DNA of 64,000 bases, taken from Silanimonas sp. (lineage in GTDB: Bacteria > Pseudomonadota > Gammaproteobacteria > Xanthomonadales > Xanthomonadaceae). The DNA is taken from the NCBI GenBank assembly GCA_018334015.1, contig JAGXTI010000014.1:1-64000 (forward strand). The letters run 5' to 3'. The notes beneath the pieces were generated by a model, which was not told the origin of the DNA, ran no database searches, and saw nothing but the letters and a program-made list of their open reading frames with translations. Below are positions 19,014-27,582 of the stretch, one piece after another. Position 1 is the first letter of the stretch. Each line of letters opens with the position of its first letter. The position numbers were made by a program, and so were the translations under genes.

Positions 19014-21200
19014 ATGCGTCGACTTCCTCTTGCACTGGCGATGGTCGCCTCCGTGCTCGCTGCCCCGCTGGCCGCCGGTGAGGGCATGTGGGTGCCGCAG
19101 CAGTTGCCGGAGATCGCCGATGAGCTGCGCGCGGCCGGCCTCGAACTGCCGCCGGAGCGATTGGCCGAGCTCACCGGCGATCCGATCGGTGCGGTGGTGG
19201 CGCTCGGTGGCTGCACCGCCAGTTTCGTCTCGCCGCAGGGTCTGGTGGCGACCAACCACCATTGCGCCTACGGCGCGATCCAGCTCAATTCCACCCCCGA
19301 GCGCAACCTGATGGCGCTCGGGTTCAACGCGGCAACGCTGGCCGAGGAACGCTCCGCCGGACCGAACGCACGGGTGTTCGTGATGGACCGCATCACCGAG
19401 GTCACGGCCGAGGTGCGGCAGGCCCTGCGCGGTGCTGCCGATGGTCTGGCCCGGCAGGCGGCGTTCGAGGACGTGCAGCGCGCGCTGGTGGCCGAGTGCG
19501 AACGCGAGCCGGGCTACCGCTGCACGCTGTTCAGTTTCTTTGGCGGCCAGACCTTTCGCTTGGTCCGGCAACTGGAGATCCGCGACGTGCGCCTGGTCTA
19601 CGCGCCGCCTTCATCGATCGGCAACTTCGGTGGCGAGATCGACAACTGGATGTGGCCGCGCCACACCGGCGATTTCACCTTCTACCGCGCCTACGTCGGT
19701 CCCGACGGCCGGCCGGCGCCCTACGCGCCGGAGAACGTGCCCTTCCAGCCACGACACTGGCTGCGCTTCGCCGAAACCCCGCTCGAAGCCGGTGATTTCG
19801 TGATGGTCGCGGGCTTCCCCGGCCAGACCAACCGCTACGCCCTGTACGAGGAGTTCCGCAACGTCGCCGACTGGCAGTTCCCGGTGGTCGGCCGCCATCT
19901 GCGCCAGACCGTCGCCCTGGTCGAGCGCGCCAGTGCGGCCGATCCGGAGATCGCGGTGCGCTACGCCGCCACCGTGCGCAACTGGCAGAACGCCATGAAG
20001 AACTGGGAGGGCCAGCTCACCGGTTTCGCCCGGATCGATGCCGCCGTGCGCAAGCGCGAGGGTGAGCGCGCCGTGCTCGATTGGCTCCGCGCCGGCGCGC
20101 CGGGGGCCAGCGGTCTCGATGCCGCCGCCCGCCGCGAGGCGCTGGCCGCACACCAGCGCCTGGTGGCGATGACGCTCGCGGCGCGTGCCCTGCGCGAACG
20201 CGACCTCGTGTTCAACCAGATCGGCGGCACCGGCCTGCTCGCCAGCCTGCGCCAGGCCTACCGGCTGACCCGCGAATCGGCCAAGCCCGATCTCGAGCGC
20301 GCCCCCGGATTCCAGCAGCGCGACCGTGTCGCCATCGAAGGCGCGCAACGCCAGCTCGAGCGCCGTTACGTGCGCGGCATGGAGATCGAACTGCTGGCCT
20401 ACTGGCTGGGCGAGTACGTCCGCCTGCCGGCGGCACAGCGGGTGCCGGCGCTCGATGCGCTGGTCGGCGACGGCAGCCCGGAAGCCATCCGTGCCGGCCT
20501 CGCCGGTCTCTATGCCGGCACCACGCTGGAGCCCGTCGAGGCCCGGCTTGCCCTGCTCGATCGCACCGCCGCCGAACTGGAAGCCCACCCCGACCCCTTG
20601 CTGCAGCTGGTGGTCGCGCTGTTCCCGACCTGGCAGGCCATCGAGGACGCGGCCCGCGGCCGCGCCGGCGAGAACCTGCGCGACCGCCCGGCCTTCCTGG
20701 CGGCGGTGCAGGCGCATCGCCGCGCCCAGGGCGGCGCCATCTACCCGGACGCCAACCTCAGCCTGCGCCTGACCTTCGGCCAAGTGACCGGCTACGTGCC
20801 GCGCGATGGCGTGGCCTACACCCCGTTCACCACGCTGGAGGGGCTGGCCGCCAAGGCCACCGGTGTCACGCCTTTCGACGCGCCGCAGGTCCAGCTCGAC
20901 GCCATCCGCGAGCGTCGTCACGGCCGTCATGCCGACGCGGCACTCGGCAGCGTGCCGGTCAATTTCCTCTCCGATCTCGACATCACCGGCGGTAATTCCG
21001 GCTCGCCGGTGCTCGATGCCCGTGGTCGCCTCGTCGGCCTCGCCTTCGACGGCAACTGGGAGTCGGTCAGCTCGAACTGGATCTTCGATCCGGCGATGAC
21101 GCGGATGATCGCGGTCGATTCACGCTACATGCTCTGGGTGATGGAGCAGGCCTTCCCGGCACCGCGGGTGCTGGCCGAACTCGAAGCGGCAGCGCGCTGA
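19014..21200 (+). CDS. S46-family dipeptidyl peptidase
   Basis: A 728-residue exported serine exopeptidase of the DPP7/DPP11 family that removes dipeptides from peptide N-termini in the periplasm. Signal peptide about 1-21. The chymotrypsin-like catalytic His is in VATNHHCAYGAIQ (residues 79-90) and the catalytic Ser is Ser662 in GGNSGSPVLD. The downstream LAFDGNWE segment carries Gly where DPP11-type enzymes have Arg, which suggests DPP7-like preference for hydrophobic rather than acidic P1 residues (inference). Length matches the family. Non-fermenting Lysobacterales often carry several S46 genes for protein use. Confidence 0.9.
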   Translation: MRRLPLALAMVASVLAAPLAAGEGMWVPQQLPEIADELRAAGLELPPERLAELTGDPIGAVVALGGCTASFVSPQGLVATNHHCAYGAIQLNSTPERNLMALGFNAATLAEERSAGPNARVFVMDRITEVTAEVRQALRGAADGLARQAAFEDVQRALVAECEREPGYRCTLFSFFGGQTFRLVRQLEIRDVRLVYAPPSSIGNFGGEIDNWMWPRHTGDFTFYRAYVGPDGRPAPYAPENVPFQPRHWLRFAETPLEAGDFVMVAGFPGQTNRYALYEEFRNVADWQFPVVGRHLRQTVALVERASAADPEIAVRYAATVRNWQNAMKNWEGQLTGFARIDAAVRKREGERAVLDWLRAGAPGASGLDAAARREALAAHQRLVAMTLAARALRERDLVFNQIGGTGLLASLRQAYRLTRESAKPDLERAPGFQQRDRVAIEGAQRQLERRYVRGMEIELLAYWLGEYVRLPAAQRVPALDALVGDGSPEAIRAGLAGLYAGTTLEPVEARLALLDRTAAELEAHPDPLLQLVVALFPTWQAIEDAARGRAGENLRDRPAFLAAVQAHRRAQGGAIYPDANLSLRLTFGQVTGYVPRDGVAYTPFTTLEGLAAKATGVTPFDAPQVQLDAIRERRHGRHADAALGSVPVNFLSDLDITGGNSGSPVLDARGRLVGLAFDGNWESVSSNWIFDPAMTRMIAVDSRYMLWVMEQAFPAPRVLAELEAAAR

Positions 21201-21207
21201 GGTGGCC

Positions 21208-22602
21208 ATGAAGATCCGTTTCCATGGTGCCGCCGGCGAAGTCACCGGCTCCTGCCACGAGGTCGAGGCCGCCGGTCGCCGGCTGCTGCTCGACTGCGGG
21301 CTGATCCAGGGCAGCCGCGAGGACGAGCGCCGCAACCGCGACCCCTTCGACTTCGACCCGGCCAAGATCGACGGCGTGGTGATGAGCCACGCCCACCTCG
21401 ACCACTGCGGCCGCTTGCCGCTGCTGGTGCAGCAGGGCTTCGACGGCCCGATCTGGGCGCAGCGTGCCACCGCCGACCTGCTGCGGGTGATGCTGGAGGA
21501 CGCCGCGCGGATCGCCGAGGGTGATGCCGAGCGCGCCCGCCGCCGCCGCGCCGAGGGCCGCAGCTTCGATGCCGACGAACTGGAGCCGCTCTACACTCAG
21601 GCCGATGTGCAGGAGGTGCTGCGGCTGGTGCGCGGCATCGAGTACGAGGAGCCCCTGGAGCTGTTCCCCGGCCTCGTGCTGACCCTGCGCGACGCCGGCC
21701 ATATCCTCGGTTCGGCCAGCGTCGAACTGGTCGACGCCAGCGGCCCCGAGCCGCGCACGCTCATTTACTCCGGCGACCTCGGCCCGAAGGGCACGCCGAT
21801 CCTGCGCGATGCCGTGGTGCCGCCCAAGGCCGATCTCGTGCTGCTGGAGAGCACCTACGGCGACCGCGCCCACCGCGAGCGCGCCGCCACCATCGAGGAA
21901 CTCGGCCGGATCTTCCACACGGCCTGGGCGCAGGGCGGCAACGTGCTGATCCCGGCCTTCGCCGTCGGCCGCAGCCAGGAACTGCTGTACTGGTTCGCCC
22001 GCCACTACGAGGACTGGGGCCTCGGACGCTGGCGCATCTTCCTCGACAGCCCGATGGCAACCCGCGTGATCGAGGTCTACGACCGCCACACCCGTCTGTT
22101 CGATGAGGACGCAAGGCGGGTCTGGGCCGGTCGCCCGCACCCCTTCCGCATGAAAAACCTGCACCTCACCGTCGATCCGGCGCAATCGATGGCGATCAAC
22201 CAGATCCGCGGCGGCGCCATCATCATCGCCGGTTCGGGCATGTGCACCGGCGGCCGCATCCGCCACCACCTGCGCCACCATTTGCCTTTCGAGAACAACC
22301 ACCTGCTGTTCGTCGGCTACCAGGCCCAGGGCACGCTCGGCCGCCGGCTGGTCGATGGTGCCGCCTGGGTGCGTGTGCTGGGCCATGAGGTGCAGGTCCG
22401 CGCCCAGCGCCACACGGTCGGTGGCTTGTCGGCGCACGCCGATCAGCCGGCCCTGATCGAATGGCAGGCCGGCATCGGCGGCCGGCCGCGGGTGGTGCTG
22501 GTGCACGGCGAGGACCGGCCGCGGCAGATCCTCGCCGAACAGCTCCAGCAGCGTGGGGTGCTCACCAGCCTCGCCCGTCCGGGCGAGGCGATGCTGGTCT
22601 AG
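21208..22602 (+). CDS. MBL-fold beta-CASP hydrolase (RNase type)
   Basis: A 464-residue metallo-beta-lactamase-fold nuclease with a beta-CASP insert. The zinc motif is SHAHLDHCG (His61, His63, Asp65, His66). DAGHILGSAS and YSGDLG supply further ligands. GSGMCTGGRIRHHL and the C-terminal VGGLSAHADQ complete the RNA-specificity-factor pattern (RMMBL). It probably cleaves RNA in the cytoplasm. The ATG at 21208 has GAGG in front; a GTG at 21202 is an alternative. Only 7 nt separate it from the peptidase stop, so the two may be cotranscribed although their roles seem unrelated. Confidence 0.85.
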   Translation: MKIRFHGAAGEVTGSCHEVEAAGRRLLLDCGLIQGSREDERRNRDPFDFDPAKIDGVVMSHAHLDHCGRLPLLVQQGFDGPIWAQRATADLLRVMLEDAARIAEGDAERARRRRAEGRSFDADELEPLYTQADVQEVLRLVRGIEYEEPLELFPGLVLTLRDAGHILGSASVELVDASGPEPRTLIYSGDLGPKGTPILRDAVVPPKADLVLLESTYGDRAHRERAATIEELGRIFHTAWAQGGNVLIPAFAVGRSQELLYWFARHYEDWGLGRWRIFLDSPMATRVIEVYDRHTRLFDEDARRVWAGRPHPFRMKNLHLTVDPAQSMAINQIRGGAIIIAGSGMCTGGRIRHHLRHHLPFENNHLLFVGYQAQGTLGRRLVDGAAWVRVLGHEVQVRAQRHTVGGLSAHADQPALIEWQAGIGGRPRVVLVHGEDRPRQILAEQLQQRGVLTSLARPGEAMLV

Positions 22603-22612
22603 CCCGGCAAGT

Positions 22613-23314
22613 TCAGAATTGCAGGCGGTAGCCGGCGGCACTCGCTTCTGCGGCCGATGCGAACGAGAGCCGCTGTTCGATCGGGATCCGCCGGTAGTCG
22701 GCCGGGCGCACGAAGGTCTTGGTCGAGAAATCACCGAAATAACGGGTGTTGGTGCGCTCGTTGACGCGCAGCCGGTACTCGAAAGGCAATTCGTCGATCG
22801 GATTGCTCGGGTTCCACATGCCGCGACCGCCCAGCCGCGCTTCCTGCAGGGCGGCCCGATGCGCGGTGAAGCGGCCATAGCTGTTGGGCCAGCGCACGTA
22901 GGTGACGGCATGGCCGCGGCGCAGCATCTCGGCGTTGAGGTTCAAGCTGCCACGGTAGACATGGGCCAGTACCCGGCCGAATGCGTCGGTCTGGATGCGG
23001 TCGGTGACGATGGTGACCTGGGTGCCGCGCGGCAGCAGGCTGCGCAGCGCGTCACGCGAGACGCGGCCATGCACCACCTGGTCACCAGCCGGAACGCCGT
23101 CGACGAAGAAAGTCTCGGGCGCATCGATGCTGAGCAGACGGACTTCGCGGGTGCTGAGTGGGGCGGGCAGGGAGCGCTCCAGGGTGATGGTGTCGCCGTC
23201 CGAAACCGAGGCCACGCGGCCGGTGAAGCTGGCGCTGTGGCCGAGGGAGGGGGCGAGCAGCAGCAGGGCGGCGAAACCGCTTGCGGCGATGCGCAGGAAC
23301 AGGGTGTGGCTCAT
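22613..23314 (-). CDS. Exported thermonuclease-family (SNase-like) protein
   Basis: A 233-residue protein with a signal peptide (about 1-27) and a staphylococcal-nuclease fold. VASVSDGDTITL gives the calcium-site Asp, VRLLSIDAPET gives the Arg/Glu pair, and DAFGRVLAHVY gives the second Arg. It probably hydrolyses nucleic acids outside the cytoplasm. The final 60 residues (after MWNPSNPIDE) are an extra tail not needed by the fold. Convergent with the MBL gene, with 10 bp between stops. Confidence 0.82.
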   Translation of the reverse strand: MSHTLFLRIAASGFAALLLLAPSLGHSASFTGRVASVSDGDTITLERSLPAPLSTREVRLLSIDAPETFFVDGVPAGDQVVHGRVSRDALRSLLPRGTQVTIVTDRIQTDAFGRVLAHVYRGSLNLNAEMLRRGHAVTYVRWPNSYGRFTAHRAALQEARLGGRGMWNPSNPIDELPFEYRLRVNERTNTRYFGDFSTKTFVRPADYRRIPIEQRLSFASAAEASAAGYRLQF

Positions 23315-23387
23315 GGGATGGCCTCGTCGGGTTGGGGGGAGAGCGCGCCAATGCCACCGGCGCGTCGATCACGCTGCCCTGTTGGCG

Positions 23388-24497
23388 TTACCGGCTCGCG
23401 TCATTCGTTTGAAGCGAGGCCTCGAAGCGCCAGCCCAGCGTCTCGCCGTGGGCCAGCGGCACCACGATCCGGTCGCCGTAGGGCAGGGCGGTCGGGATCG
23501 ACCAGTCCTGCCGGTGCAGGCGCACCTTGCCGGCATTGCGCGGCAGGCGGTAGAAATCGGGACCGAAGTGGCTGGCGAAACCCTCCAGCCGATCGAGCCG
23601 TCCGACCGCCTCGAAGGCGGTGGCATAGAGTTCGAGCGCGTGCAGCGCGGTGTAGCAGCCGGCGCAGCCGCAGTCGGATTCCTTGTCGCCCATGGCGTGC
23701 GGTGCCGAGTCGGTGCCGAGGAAATAGCGCGGCTTGCCGCTGGTCGCCGCCTCCAGCAGGGACTGCCGGTGCAGTTCGCGTTTCAGCACCGGCAGGCAGT
23801 AGTAGTGCGGCCGGATGCCGCCCTGGAAAAGGGCATTGCGGTTGTAGAGCAGGTGGTGGGCGGTGATGGTGGCGGCGATCTCGCCCTCTGCCGTGGCGAC
23901 GTAATCGGCGGCGTCCTTCGTGGTGATGTGCTCGAACACCACCCGCAGCGCCGGGAAGTCGCGACGCAGCGGGATCAGCTTCTCGTCGATGAAAACCTTC
24001 TCGCGGTCGAACACGTCGATGTCGCGGTCGGTCACCTCGCCGTGGATGGCGAGCACCATGCCGGCCTCCTGCATCGCCTCCAGCGCCTTGTAGGTGTGCT
24101 TGAGGTCGGTGACGCCGGAATCGGAATTCGTGGTGGCACCGGCCGGGTAGAGCTTCACCGCGTGCACGACGCCGCTCGCCTTGGCGCGGTGGATCTCGTC
24201 GGCGGGCGTGTTGTCGGTGAGGTAGAGCGTCATCAGCGGATCGAAGTCCGAGCCGGCGGGACGGGCTTCGAGGATGCGCTTGCGGTAGGCCAGCGCCAGC
24301 GCCGTGGTGGTCACCGGCGGCTTCAGGTTCGGCATGATGATGGCGCGGTGGAACTGCGCCGCCGTGTGCGGCAGTACGGCTTTCAGTTCCTCGCCGTCGC
24401 GCAGGTGCAGGTGCCAGTCGTCGGGGCGATCGATGACGAGGGTGGTGCCCGCCGGCGTCTGCGCCGGTCGGGGGACGTGATGGGCGAGCAGAGGCAT
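23388..24497 (-). CDS. pyrC: Dihydroorotase (class II)
   Basis: A zinc amidohydrolase of 369 residues that cyclises N-carbamoyl-aspartate to dihydroorotate in pyrimidine synthesis. The HxH zinc motif is DDWHLHLRD (His29, His31). The carbamylated lysine is in [16 protein letters not shown], and further ligands lie in the AIHGEV, FEHIT and GTDSAPH segments. The extension before [10 protein letters not shown] is about 20 residues longer than in E. coli PyrC; the ATG at 24497 is the only good start seen. A TTGACA hexamer lies upstream at 24542-24547 (minus strand), though no good -10 accompanies it. Confidence 0.93.
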   Translation of the reverse strand: MPLLAHHVPRPAQTPAGTTLVIDRPDDWHLHLRDGEELKAVLPHTAAQFHRAIIMPNLKPPVTTTALALAYRKRILEARPAGSDFDPLMTLYLTDNTPADEIHRAKASGVVHAVKLYPAGATTNSDSGVTDLKHTYKALEAMQEAGMVLAIHGEVTDRDIDVFDREKVFIDEKLIPLRRDFPALRVVFEHITTKDAADYVATAEGEIAATITAHHLLYNRNALFQGGIRPHYYCLPVLKRELHRQSLLEAATSGKPRYFLGTDSAPHAMGDKESDCGCAGCYTALHALELYATAFEAVGRLDRLEGFASHFGPDFYRLPRNAGKVRLHRQDWSIPTALPYGDRIVVPLAHGETLGWRFEASLQTNDASR

Positions 24498-24569
24498 CGG
24501 TGGCTCCGGGCGGGACGAGGTCTCCGCCAGTGTGCCAGTGCTGTCAAGCCCCGCGCGCCGGGGCGGTCC

Positions 24570-24839
24570 TCAGGCGGCCTTCAGGGCCTTGATGTGGCCG
24601 TTCAGGCGGGCCTTGTGGCGGGCGGCCTTGTTCTTGTGGATCAGGCCACGCGAGGCGTAGCGGTCGAGAATGGGCTGGGCGACGGCGAAGGCGGCCTCGG
24701 CGGCGGCGACGTCGCGGGCACCGATGGCCTTGACGACCTTCTTGACGGCCGTGCGCAGCATCGAACGTTGCGCCGAGTTGCGGGCATTGCGGACGGCGGC
24801 CTGCTTGGCGCGCTTCTTGGCGGACTTGATGTTGGCCAC
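24570..24839 (-). CDS. rpsT: 30S ribosomal protein S20
   Basis: An 89-residue basic protein that binds 16S rRNA in the small subunit; it begins [18 protein letters not shown]. It uses a GTG start at 24839 with AGGAG about 6 nt upstream; the longer frame to 24920 is not needed. It is divergent from murJ across 116 bp, the usual rpsT/murJ arrangement. After the stop a GC hairpin (24548-24564, 6-bp stem) may act as a weak terminator, without a real T run. Confidence 0.95.
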   Translation of the reverse strand: MANIKSAKKRAKQAAVRNARNSAQRSMLRTAVKKVVKAIGARDVAAAEAAFAVAQPILDRYASRGLIHKNKAARHKARLNGHIKALKAA

Positions 24840-24955
24840 GGACGGCTCCTGGAAAACGGATAAGATGCGGGACGAAAGACCGCCGAGTATTGGGGAAAAG
24901 CCTTGTCGCGTCAAGAACAAAGCAGGCCGCGCCGGCCGGTGTTCAGGATGCCCGC

Positions 24956-26512
24956 GTGAAGAGGGGCCTGCTGGGTTCCAGTGCCGTGTTCGGCGGCATG
25001 ACCCTGCTTTCGCGCCTCGCCGGTTTCGTCCGCGACATCCTGCAGGCCAGCCTGTTCGGTGCCTCGGCGGCGATGGACGCCTTCGTTATCGCCTACCGCA
25101 TCCCCAACTACCTGCGGCGGATCTTCGCCGAGGGTTCGTTCGCCTCGGCCTTCGTGCCGGCCTACGCCGCCGCCCGCGACCAGGGCGACGAGGCCGTCCT
25201 GCGCGCGTTCCGCGACCACGTCGCCGGCGCGCTCTGCGCCGTGGTGCTGCTGGTGGCCGGTCTCGGCATGCTGGCGGCACCGTGGGTGGCGGCGCTGTTC
25301 GCCCCGGGCGCGCTGGACGATCCGGCGCAGATCGAGCGCATCGCGGCGATGCTGCGGATCACCTTCCCCTACCTCGCGTTCATCGCCATGACCGCCTTGG
25401 CCGGCGCCATCCTGAACAGCCACGGCCGCTTCGGCCTGGCCGCGCTGACGCCGGTGCTGCACAACCTGGCGATGATCGCCGCCATGCTGGCCCTGGCGCC
25501 GTTGTTCGAGGTGCCGCCGATGGCCCTGGCCTGGGGCGTGCTGCTGGCCGGCGTGCTGCAGTTCCTGCTGCTCTGGCCGGCGCTGGGGCGGCTCGGGCTG
25601 CGCCCGCGGCTGCGCCTCGACTTCCGGCACCCGGCGGTGCGCCGGGTTGGCACCCTGATGCTGCCGACCCTGTTCTCCTCCTCGGTGGCCCAGCTCAACC
25701 TGCTGGTCGGCACCGTGTTCGCCTCCCTGCTGGTGACCGGCAGCCAGACCTGGCTCTACACCGCCGACCGCCTGAGCGAGTTTCCGCTCGGCCTGTTCGG
25801 CGTGGCGATCGGTACGGTGATCCTGCCGCATCTCTCGGCGCGTTTCGTCGAGGGTGACCAGGCCGGCTACGCCCGGGCGATCGACTGGGGCCTGCGGATG
25901 GTGGCTCTGGTCGGCCTGCCGGCCGGCCTCGGCCTGCTGCTGCTGGCCGGGCCGCTCACCGCCACGCTGTTCCAGCACGGTCGGTTCACCGCGCACGATG
26001 CCCAGATGGCGGCCTGGGCCCTGTCGGCGACCAGCCTTGCGGTGCCGGCCTTCATGCTCTCCAAGGTGCTGCTGCCGGCCTATTTCGCGCGCCAGGACAC
26101 CGTCACGCCGATGCGGGCGGCGATCGCCACGGTCTTCATCAACATCGGCCTGATGGTGCTTCTGACCACGCCGCTCTGGTGGTTCGGGGTGCCCGGAGCC
26201 CACGTCGGCATCGCCCTGGCCACGGCGCTGGCCGGCATCGCCAATGCCGTGCTGCTCTGGCGCTGGCTGCGCCGCGACGGCATCGTCCAGCCGCAGTCCG
26301 GTTGGGGGCGCTTTCTGCTGCAGATCGGTCTGGGTCTCGTGCTGATGGGCTTGGCGGTGCTGGCCCTGCGCCAGCACGTTGGCGACTTCGGCGAGTTGCC
26401 GGCCCTGCAGCGGGTCGCTTGGCTGCTGGCCGCGGTCGCCGCCGGAGCCCTGGCCTATGCCGCCGGCCTGTTGCTGGCCGGGGTCCGTCCGCGCCGGGTC
26501 TGGGCGCATTGA
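24956..26512 (+). CDS. murJ: Lipid II flippase MurJ
   Basis: A 518-residue polytopic inner-membrane protein (about 14 helices) that flips the peptidoglycan precursor lipid II across the membrane. N-terminal [20 protein letters not shown] and [20 protein letters not shown] (the conserved Arg-containing loop) are diagnostic. The GTG at 24956, with AGGA 7 nt upstream, gives the family's short N-terminus; a TTG at 24890 would add 22 atypical residues. It starts the murJ-ribF-ileS-lspA-ispH run. Confidence 0.93.
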   Translation: MKRGLLGSSAVFGGMTLLSRLAGFVRDILQASLFGASAAMDAFVIAYRIPNYLRRIFAEGSFASAFVPAYAAARDQGDEAVLRAFRDHVAGALCAVVLLVAGLGMLAAPWVAALFAPGALDDPAQIERIAAMLRITFPYLAFIAMTALAGAILNSHGRFGLAALTPVLHNLAMIAAMLALAPLFEVPPMALAWGVLLAGVLQFLLLWPALGRLGLRPRLRLDFRHPAVRRVGTLMLPTLFSSSVAQLNLLVGTVFASLLVTGSQTWLYTADRLSEFPLGLFGVAIGTVILPHLSARFVEGDQAGYARAIDWGLRMVALVGLPAGLGLLLLAGPLTATLFQHGRFTAHDAQMAAWALSATSLAVPAFMLSKVLLPAYFARQDTVTPMRAAIATVFINIGLMVLLTTPLWWFGVPGAHVGIALATALAGIANAVLLWRWLRRDGIVQPQSGWGRFLLQIGLGLVLMGLAVLALRQHVGDFGELPALQRVAWLLAAVAAGALAYAAGLLLAGVRPRRVWAH

Positions 26513-26551
26513 AAGCGCAGCCCCGCGCGGCCGGCCCGGGCGGTGGCCGGC

Positions 26552-26557
26552 TATACT
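26552..26557 (+). promoter_or_regulatory. -10 element just before ribF
   Basis: TATACT 10 nt upstream of the ribF ATG. No convincing -35 and no Shine-Dalgarno sequence is seen. If used, transcription would begin within a few bases of the start codon, giving a leaderless or nearly leaderless mRNA. Confidence 0.45.
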
Positions 26558-26567
26558 CGGCGGTCTT

Positions 26568-27539
26568 ATGAGCCTGCTGTTCCGCGACATCGGGGGCCGA
26601 TCGCCCACCCCCGCCGGCAGCGTGGTCTGCATCGGAGCTTTCGACGGCCTGCATCGGGGTCATCAGGCGCTGATCGGCCGCGCCCGCGCCCGTGCCCGCG
26701 AGCGCGGCCTGCCGCTCGTTGGCCTGAGCTTCGAGCCGCTGCCGCGCGAGTTCTTCATGGCCGCGGAGCCCCCGCCCCGGCTCAGCCTGCCGGCGGCCAA
26801 GCTCGCCGGCCTTCGCGAGCTCGGCGTCGATGTGATTGGTTTTTTGCGTTTCAACGCGGCAATGGTGGCGATGCCGGCCGAGGTTTTCGTCCGCAGGGTG
26901 CTGGTGGCGAAACTGCAGGCCCGTGAAGTCTGGGTCGGGCCGGATTTCCGCTTCGGCCATCGCCGTGGCGGCGATCTCGCCCTGCTCCAGCGCATGGGCC
27001 ATGAACTCGGCTTCATCACGCAGGCCCTGCCGCTTGTGGCGGAAGCCGGCGAGCGGGTGTCGAGCACGGCCGTGCGCGCCGCACTGGCGGCTGCCGATTT
27101 CGAGCGTGCCGCCGCGCTGCTGGGGCGGCCTTACACCATCGCCGGAAAGGTGGGGCGCGGCCAGCAGCTTGGCCGGACCCTGGGCTACCCGACCGCCAAC
27201 CTGCGTTTCGGCGGCAAGCGCCCGCCCCTGCAGGGCATCTTCGCGACCCGGGTGCACGGCATCGGTGCGCAACCCATGCCCAGCGTGTCGAGCCTCGGCA
27301 CCCGACCCACGGTGCAGGGCAAGGCGCCGTGGCTGGAGGTGCATGTTTTCGACTTCGCCGGCGATCTTTATGGCCGTCGTATCGAGGTCGAGTTCGTCGC
27401 CAAACTCAGGGATGAAATCAGGTTCGATGATCTGCCCGCCCTGATCGTGCAGATGGACCGCGATGCCGCCGAGGCGCGCGCGATCCTGACCGCCGGCCCG
27501 ATCGAACACTTTCTCCCGACCGAAGCGCTGCGCCCTTGA
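26568..27539 (+). CDS. ribF: Riboflavin kinase / FAD synthetase
   Basis: A bifunctional 323-residue enzyme making FMN and FAD from riboflavin. The N-terminal nucleotidyltransferase has [14 protein letters not shown] (HxGH-type motif, about 24-37) and SSTAVRAAL. The C-terminal kinase begins at GYPTANLRF (about 206). The ATG at 26568 lies 55 bp after murJ and lacks a ribosome site, but has a TATACT box just upstream. It lies 43 bp before the GTG of ileS. Confidence 0.93.
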   Translation: MSLLFRDIGGRSPTPAGSVVCIGAFDGLHRGHQALIGRARARARERGLPLVGLSFEPLPREFFMAAEPPPRLSLPAAKLAGLRELGVDVIGFLRFNAAMVAMPAEVFVRRVLVAKLQAREVWVGPDFRFGHRRGGDLALLQRMGHELGFITQALPLVAEAGERVSSTAVRAALAAADFERAAALLGRPYTIAGKVGRGQQLGRTLGYPTANLRFGGKRPPLQGIFATRVHGIGAQPMPSVSSLGTRPTVQGKAPWLEVHVFDFAGDLYGRRIEVEFVAKLRDEIRFDDLPALIVQMDRDAAEARAILTAGPIEHFLPTEALRP

Positions 27540-27582
27540 GCGCGCCGCCCCTCCCCGACACCGACCCAGCCAACGCCTCGCC

